From NCBI GenBank assembly GCA_040437565.1, contig JBDOQK010000032.1:1-64000 (forward strand): a DNA stretch of 64,000 nt, written 5' to 3'. The stretch comes from Albugo candida. Taxonomy: Eukaryota; Oomycota; Peronosporomycetes; Albuginales. Of the stretch, positions 57,865-64,000 are shown piece after piece (positions within the stretch are counted from its first letter, which is position 1; each line of letters opens with the position of its first letter). The notes beneath the pieces were generated by a model that saw only the letters and a list, made by a program, of their open reading frames with translations, made no database searches and had not been told where the DNA came from. The position numbers and the translations under genes were made by a program.

Positions 57865-58883
57865 GAGATGGCACGATGTAATTTGCCCGATTTTGGACCA
57901 TATCGATCACTCGATATTCTCACGATAGTACCACATTGGCATGGTGGAAGCAGACATGTGTTTGGTGTCAATTAAGTCATTGAGATCTTACCGGCAAAGA
58001 TCTATCACAGCAAGAGCGAATCATCAAGATGTTGGATGCTCTCATATGGTTTCATATCGACCCTCATCTCCAGTTTGAGAAGGACAGGGGTCAACAAGTG
58101 TATCTGCTCATCGGCGATGTTTGGGAATGGTGCTCGAACCAGCGCGCATATTTCGGATGCGACTCGCTCAAGCGTTTCAACTACGGTTTTTCGTGAGTTG
58201 TTTGGTGGACGACCGTATTGTTTTGACTCTGCTCTCGAATCCATTTTTGCGTTTTAGTACAAGTAAGGTTGGAAAGCCGTCCAACCAGTCTCAATCGAAG
58301 TGTTTATGCCGGTTGTTCGTCGAGGCAACGCAAATTCTGCGAGGAGATCAGCCTGTTGGAACATGCATATTCATTTCAATTTGGCACTCAACTCTTGGAC
58401 AAGCCGGTATTCTTTACGATGATCCTCGGAATCAACTTGATCGAGTCGTTGTGAAGGCATTCCCACCGTATAAACCGCACCCTAAGTTGCTTTCCGTATC
58501 AGAACGTGATCGAAGCGGAAAAGAGGGACGTCAACATGGGTGAAAGAATTTACCAGTCATTCAAACGTCTTTGCAGACCTTTTCTACCAATCTATTCGGA
58601 TATCCAGTTCCGACTATACCTCTGTATTTAACCAGTTTGAGCACGGATTTGGTTTTTTACAACAATCACACCAAGAAACCATCCTGTGCACTCAGAAGCA
58701 TTGTGCTGATGTCGAGAGTTACCAGCATTTGTTTTTCGATTGCAATAGGACAAGTCCAACTTGGGAAGGGTTTCCTTCTTGGACAATCTTCTTTTCTGTC
58801 AGACCGCGATGGTCACATATCGCGTGTGCACGCATTCCTGCAATTCGTGATGCGTGGAAAGCTTTTCGAGTGGTGCCGGAGGA

Positions 58884-58888
58884 TCTTT
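58884..58888. other. Target duplication of copia E, left
   Basis: TCTTT, identical to 63761-63765. Confidence 0.88.
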
Positions 58889-59098
58889 TGTTGGATAAGC
58901 GTGACTGCTGATGTGGAAGGGAGCGTCTATTAAGTTGAAAAGACATGACGAAAGATGGACAGACGCGACTATTAAAATAGCAGGAATGCTGTGTATGACC
59001 TATGAGTGATTTGTGTAACGGGTACAAAAGCAACTAGGGCATGAGATCAAATTCATTTAGTTTTTCAATCATCTATCTAACGGTCAGGCAAATCAACA
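58889..59098 (+). repeat. 5' LTR of copia E
   Basis: 210 bp, TGTTGGATAAGCG to AAATCAACA. Confidence 0.9.
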
Positions 59099-62000
59099 GG
59101 TTATGAGCCCAATAGCGAACGACTCGAATCCTCAGCAACACGACGGGCACACAAAGTCGCCGAGACGAAAGTACACACTCTGGACGCAACAGCTGACCCG
59201 TATGAGCTGCATGTGGAGACGCAACGGTAGGTCTCGGGCGCGTACGAGATCCAAGATAGCGCGAGTCTGAGGGAATGGATCAGCTTGAGGGACTCCTCGC
59301 AAGGATTGTGTGGCAGCAAGCTCAGTTCGTCAGCTGAAAATGCAAGACAAACTGAGTCACCGGGCTGAACCTGCGCCCACTCCACCCTCCGAGAACTCAT
59401 TCAACGGTTCAAGCGCGTTCACCGACTTTATCAGAGAGCACAATCGTCCACTGAGGAGGGGTTCACTCGATGAGCTGACGCAACAAGTGGAGAAGAAATC
59501 AGCCACCGCACCCTTCACAGCATTTCATGCCACCAAAATATCATGGGTTGAAGATATCAAAGCCTCGGGACCTGGATTGGTCAGTCTTTGCCAAGTTCAC
59601 GGGTAAAGAGACTTATCCGGGTGTGTGCGCTGACTTCAAGGCGTGGGGACTGCGTTTCCTACAGCGACTTCCTACAGCGACTCGGCGCAGCCCAGCTGAT
59701 TAGCGAAGGTGATTGGCTAGAAGAGTTTAAAGTCCTTGCGCCCAGTGGTAAGCTGGATGGTTCGGCATTCAGCTACTACGCAAAAATGCTACCGGTATGG
59801 ACAGCAGTGTCGAACACACTTGAGAACGTCATGAACAGCATGCTGATTCTGTACATGACTCCCATTACAAGCACGAAAGTCGCTGAACTGATGACAAGCG
59901 AAAAGGATCACAGCAAAAGATGGCCAGAGCACTACCAATACCTAACTATTACGTGGCAGAGCGTTTGGGTAAATCGGAGCAGATTGTGCTGGAATGCCTA
60001 TGCAAGTCGGCGCCAGCACATATCAAGACTACAATGTTAACCCACATGAACGCTCACCGACCAGATTACCGTGTGCAAGCTGCCGAGCTTGTTGCATTTG
60101 CTATCGACTTTAACATCAGCATGAGCAAGCCAAAAGGCGGAGCGGGAACTGGCCGATATGCCGCACAGATAGGAAATGCCAAGTCACGCACATGCTATGG
60201 TTGCAGAAAGACTGAGAGTATTGAAGCCAAGTGTTCCAAGCGAAAAAAGAGTCGAAACTCGCCGTCAAGTCGAGTCGCGCTGGCGACAGAGATGATGACT
60301 CCGACTCGTGGATTCTGACTAGTGGGTCAAGCGTGCATCTAGTCAAAGATGCGAAGGTGCTGAAGAATGTGATGGATTGTGACCAATTCTGTCGCGCGGC
60401 GAAGAACACGATGGTCAAGGTGATAAAGGTGGATTCAGTTGAGCTGAAGACAGCTGTGAAAGAGAATATAGGTGACCTAACCGAGGTTTACTACCCCGAA
60501 AACCTTTCTAATAACGTCATCAGCTACGGAATATTAGAGGGGCGTGGTGTATTTCTCGAGCTAGATGGCGAACGAAGCTACATGGTGCGCCAAGCGGACA
60601 GTATAAAGTTTTTTGAAGTCTCTCGCCGCAACAACGTCCTAGCAGTTGGCGTCATGAGCAAGATAACGAAGGAGGCGCGCGTTCAAGTAGCCAACTCAGC
60701 CATGGTACATGGCTACGATGGAATCAATAAAACTTTTACGGATACGACACTACTAGAGTTGGATCAGCGGCTCGGTCACCTTGCCTATGGCGCTGTCGAA
60801 CGCATGGCCGACTCAGCGGGCTCAGCTATACGGCTAACGGACCGAGCTTGTCCAAAACTGTCTGTCTTGCGCGAAGGGCAAGCAGAGCAAGAATAACCAG
60901 TCTAAAAAGGATACGGGCAAGAATGCGCTGATCGACAAGCTTGGTGGCGTCATCGGCAGCGACATTAAAGGACCGATGACTCCGTGAGACCGACGTGATG
61001 ATCGGTACGTAATCCACTTCGCTAACTACTCAACGAACTACGTCGCGTTTTCGTTACCATGAACAAGGTTGAAACGACAAATGTATTTAAACATTTTCTG
61101 CTTTACTTCGAAAAGAGATACAATTGGCAGGTCCATGTGCTTCGCACAGACGGTGTAAAGGATTACGTCAACGTCGACCCGTTTTGCAGTCGGCTGGTGT
61201 CAGACCTCAATTCAGCGAAGCTGAGAACCAGGCGTCAAATGGAGAAGCTGTGCGGATGCACAGGACGATGCACAACATGGCCAGGTGCATGCTCTTTGCA
61301 AGTCGGCTGCCACTATTGTTTTGTGGCGACGCTGTTGAGTACGCGGTTTCTGTGTTAAATCGAAGCTCGTAACAGCGCCAATAAGGATCGTCTGTCACTG
61401 CTGGAGATGTTGACAGGTACGGCTCTGAACCTGACCGATATGGTGATCTTCGGCAGCCTGTGTTCAACATTCAGAGAACCCGGAAAGAAAACATGTAAAC
61501 CGAGATCTCAAGTTGGCATGATCATTGGCAAGAGCGATGAAACCAAGGGTTTGAGGGTGTACCTGCCGAAAGAAAGAATCGTCATTACAACGCAATACAT
61601 ACGTAACGTTGAGACACTTAATAGCGAGCAGAACGTGCAGCTACAAGTGCAGCCTGAGCGCGAATATCCCATGCTGCGGCATGCACCATTGGAATCCGAA
61701 AATGCCGCGAAGCTGAAGCAGCCAGCGGCGGTAATACCACCACAAGAGCTAAAAAACGAATAAAACGACGCCAACAGGCAAGAGGAACTTCGGTAAATCG
61801 AAGAGGGGCGCTTTAAGGAAGATAAGAATACGGCTGTGAGCAAGAATCTCGCCATGCTAGCAGAATCTGACAGCGAAGATGAGCTGTTGCCCGAAGAAGA
61901 GCAGACGCAGAATCGGATGCAAACTCGCAACATGGGTGCCAAGCATGTACCGGTGCATCGATTAAATGCAATAATGCTTAAAGATCCCAAGAACTACCGC

Positions 62001-63560
62001 GAGGTGATGGAGGACCCGCCAGTAGAGCATTGGGAGGAGCCATGCGTACAGAGATTGATGCATTGGAGCACAACGATATTTGGGACGTCATCCAAAAACC
62101 GCGCGACGCCAAGTTACTGCATAGCAAATGGGTGTTCAAGCTAAACATGCACGCTAATGGTACGATCGATCGATAGAAGGCGAGGCTGGTGGCGCGCGGA
62201 GATGAGCGAGTATATGGCGTTGATTATGCCTATACTTTTTCGGCAGTGATGGATATAATATCCAGCAAAGTGATGCTGGCAATTTCACGGATCTAGAGGG
62301 TACCTGCACGACACGGTGATGTGCCGAGCGCTTACATAAAGCAGAAAAAGAAAATGATTTGGAGATACTACTTCACATACCTCAGGGAATGGTAGTCGGC
62401 TCGATGTTGATGAATAATCTCGACTCCCGATACAAGACACAACTCGCGCTAAGACTTGAAAAAGATTCTATACGGCCTCAAACAATCTGGTCGGCTGTGG
62501 AAGTTGATGCTACATGACATTTTGATGTCTTTGAGTTTCAGTCAGTGCTACACAGACATTTGGCTATACATCAAGACTAATACCAATGGTAAGACACTCG
62601 TGGGAATCTACGTGGACGACGTGCTGGCGACGGGGATCAGTGTCAAGAAGGTTGATGAATTTCTTACCTAAATGCAAATTTTTGAACTGAAGAATCTCGG
62701 CATAGTTACCAAGTTCCTTGGTATAGTATTCGATTACGATGAGCAGACCGGGTGGGCACCTGACCAAGAAAATACTATCGAAGAGATGCTCGACAAGATC
62801 GCGCTAGCCGAATCGGTGCCGGTCAGGGCTCCTATCGGTGGAGAAGACGGCGACGAAGAAACTGCGTTGCTACCATCTGGTGGGAACGGATCAGCAAAGA
62901 GACCAACAGTGCAGACATTCCAGTCTCTGTTGGGCATTCTGCCGTGGATCTCCCGGTGCACACGACCGGACATACAGTTGCGGTACATCGAGTGACTCGA
63001 CGTTCGCATGCACCAAGTGAGAGTGATTGTACGAAGGCGCTGAAGTTCATGATGAACGGAAACAAGACCAATATGAAAGACGAAGGCGGTCCTGTCGAGG
63101 CGTACAGCGACGCCGATTACGCCGCAAGTAAGACGGACCGCAGGTCGGTCAGGGGTGGTGTGTTGATGGTGGGCGGCATGGTCGTGGGATGGCTGTGCAA
63201 GAAGCAGGAGTGCGTCGCCCTATCAACAATGGAAGCCGACTTTGTGGCGGCCTTACCCACAGCGGCTGAGATGATGGGCATCATGGAACTGCTAAAGGAA
63301 ATCGTAGTGCCGATTATGCCAGGCTCCATTTTACATGTCGACAATCAAGCAGCAATCGCTCAGGTCAAGGGCGAGGACACGTTAGGTCGAGCGAAGCACA
63401 TCGACGTGTGCGATACAGCTTAGGATTTGGAGAATAAGAAGATACTCAAGGTGCAATACTGCGAATCCAAGAGTTTACCAAGAACCTCCCGTCGCCACGA
63501 CTCAGCCAGCTTCGTGGACTTGTGATGCTCACAGGGTAAGTACGACCACACGGGAAGGAG

Positions 63561-63760
63561 TGTTGAAGGAGCGTGACTGCTGATTTGGAAGGGCGCGTCT
63601 AATGAGGTGAAAAGACATGACGGAAGATGGACAGACGCGACCATTGAATGCTTTGTATGACCTGTGAGTGATTTGTGTTACGGGTACAAAGGCAACTAGG
63701 GCATAAGAACAAATACATTTAGTTTTTCAATTATCCATCTAACGCTCAGGCAGATCAACA
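63561..63760 (+). repeat. 3' LTR of copia E
   Basis: 200 bp, TGTTGAAGGAGCG to AGATCAACA. It follows a purine-rich GGGAAGGAG tract and precedes TCTTT. Confidence 0.9.
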
Positions 63761-64000
63761 TCTTTGGTTTACAATTAGTCGCGGTTGCGATTCATTTTAC
63801 TTGAACGGATCGCATTCGCAGAAATTTCGCCCAAGGCACTTCGACACCAACTGCCCCTGCTGTTTTGGTGATTTATAGCGCACTGAGTACCCATATCCGG
63901 TACTCTCAAAGGCAGTGCTACACAAGTACTAAAGTCTTGTCGACATACGGGTTCAGCAAAGAGATATTTCTCCACTCGGCCCAGCCTGCTTCAAGTTTTT
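63761..64000 (+). mobile_element. LINE copy 4 resumes after copia E
   Basis: The first five bases duplicate the insertion site. The next sequence reads DLWFTISRGCDSFYLNGSHS, aligning loosely with the LINE tail HFVWTNRNRRLFDRRSA of copies 1 and 3. It runs to the window edge. Confidence 0.6.

Larger units (their letters stand above)
57605..58888 (+). mobile_element. LINE copy 4, 3' half, before copia E
   Basis: It starts in the reverse transcriptase (GRSIYPHIRYMSDLKSL; AYATFLDFEKTYDRMDWSY near 57708-57763) and is interrupted by a gap. It continues DFGPYRSLDILTIVPHWHG (about 57885-57945), GQAGILYDDPRNQLDRVVV (about 58390-58450) and the zinc-binding tail LCTQKHCADVESYQHLFFDC (about 58680-58740). 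Copia E interrupts the copy at GGATCTTT, and LINE-like sequence resumes at 63766. The copy is 5'-truncated and frame-broken. Confidence 0.85.
58889..63760 (+). mobile_element. Ty1/copia fossil E with both LTRs
   Basis: LTRs at 58889-59098 and 63561-63760 (about 88 percent alike plus one ~10-base length difference) are flanked by a perfect TCTTT duplication. GGTTATGAGCCC follows the first LTR, the same primer-site type as copia D. Parts: gag at 59390-60170, knuckle-like CYGCRKTESIEAKC (about 60193), protease-region at 60231-60700, integrase at 60760-61420 (KGPMTP, HVLRTDG, YNWQVHVL), reverse transcriptase at 62040-62960 with YVDD at 62609-62620 and YGLKQSGRLWKLML, and RNase H at 63000-63420 (AYSDADYAASKTDRRS). 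It looks nearly whole in layout but is broken in several places. It is the best preserved LTR element in the window. Confidence 0.93.

Overview
The window looks like a repeat-choked stretch of a eukaryotic genome, most likely a peronosporalean oomycete (Phytophthora or downy mildew type). This is inferred from protein style: the Ty3/gypsy gag (core around DPKRIV, HLEAST, DIHKTKTKHAV), FAR1-domain MULE transposases with a CTYKTNRF motif and C-terminal zinc knuckles, LINE ORF1 with the PMPKASDIEAILQLYADG core, and tRNA-derived SINEs. No similarity search was possible. Nearly everything recognisable is a decayed transposable element. One long open reading frame (about 35.4-37.8 kb, minus strand) looks like a host gene. 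Twelve runs of exactly 100 N are scaffold gaps. Five have the same sequence on both sides, so those stretches are counted twice.

Layout. 1-0.7 kb: three tandem 237-bp units leading into copia fossil A (about 0.7-5.6 kb, +), which carries an 813-bp TIR element at 4.47-5.28 kb. 5.7-8.6 kb: copia fossil B (-). 8.6-18.4 kb: a DDE transposon, T1 (-), split by a hAT element (9380-12076, 8-bp target duplication) and by copia C (13651-18405, with LTRs). 18.4-19.4 kb: MULE remnant. 19.6-29.6 kb: a pair of inverted 135-bp repeats enclosing a LINE that is itself split by a second DDE transposon (T2), a gap, and a third (T3). 29.8-32.1 kb: MULE complex. 32.1-35.4 kb: unassigned, with a diverged 1.1-kb duplication across a gap. 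35.4-37.8 kb: host gene. 39.85-42.2 kb: 5' part of a LINE (-). 42.2-46.0 kb: unassigned. 46.0-47.3 kb: LINE 3' part. 48.3-56.1 kb: gypsy fossil F with both LTRs, holding a SINE, a LINE scrap and copia D (itself hit by a short element with a 16-bp target duplication). 56.2-56.9 kb: MULE remnant (-). 57.6-64 kb: a LINE interrupted by copia E (LTRs, TCTTT duplication).

The window records nested insertion in layers. Several junctions are exact to the base, which gives a relative order: LINE before T2, LINE before copia E, T1 before hAT and copia C, gypsy F before copia D before the short element. The most unusual signals are (1) a family of three DDE transposases with HDES, FDN and ELNxIENFW motifs, each copy having lost a different catalytic acid and one having a 66-bp spliceosomal-type intron, and (2) CCAAT/ATTGG boxes recurring in the terminal repeats of several otherwise unlike DNA-transposon families, in one case as a 21-bp-period array.
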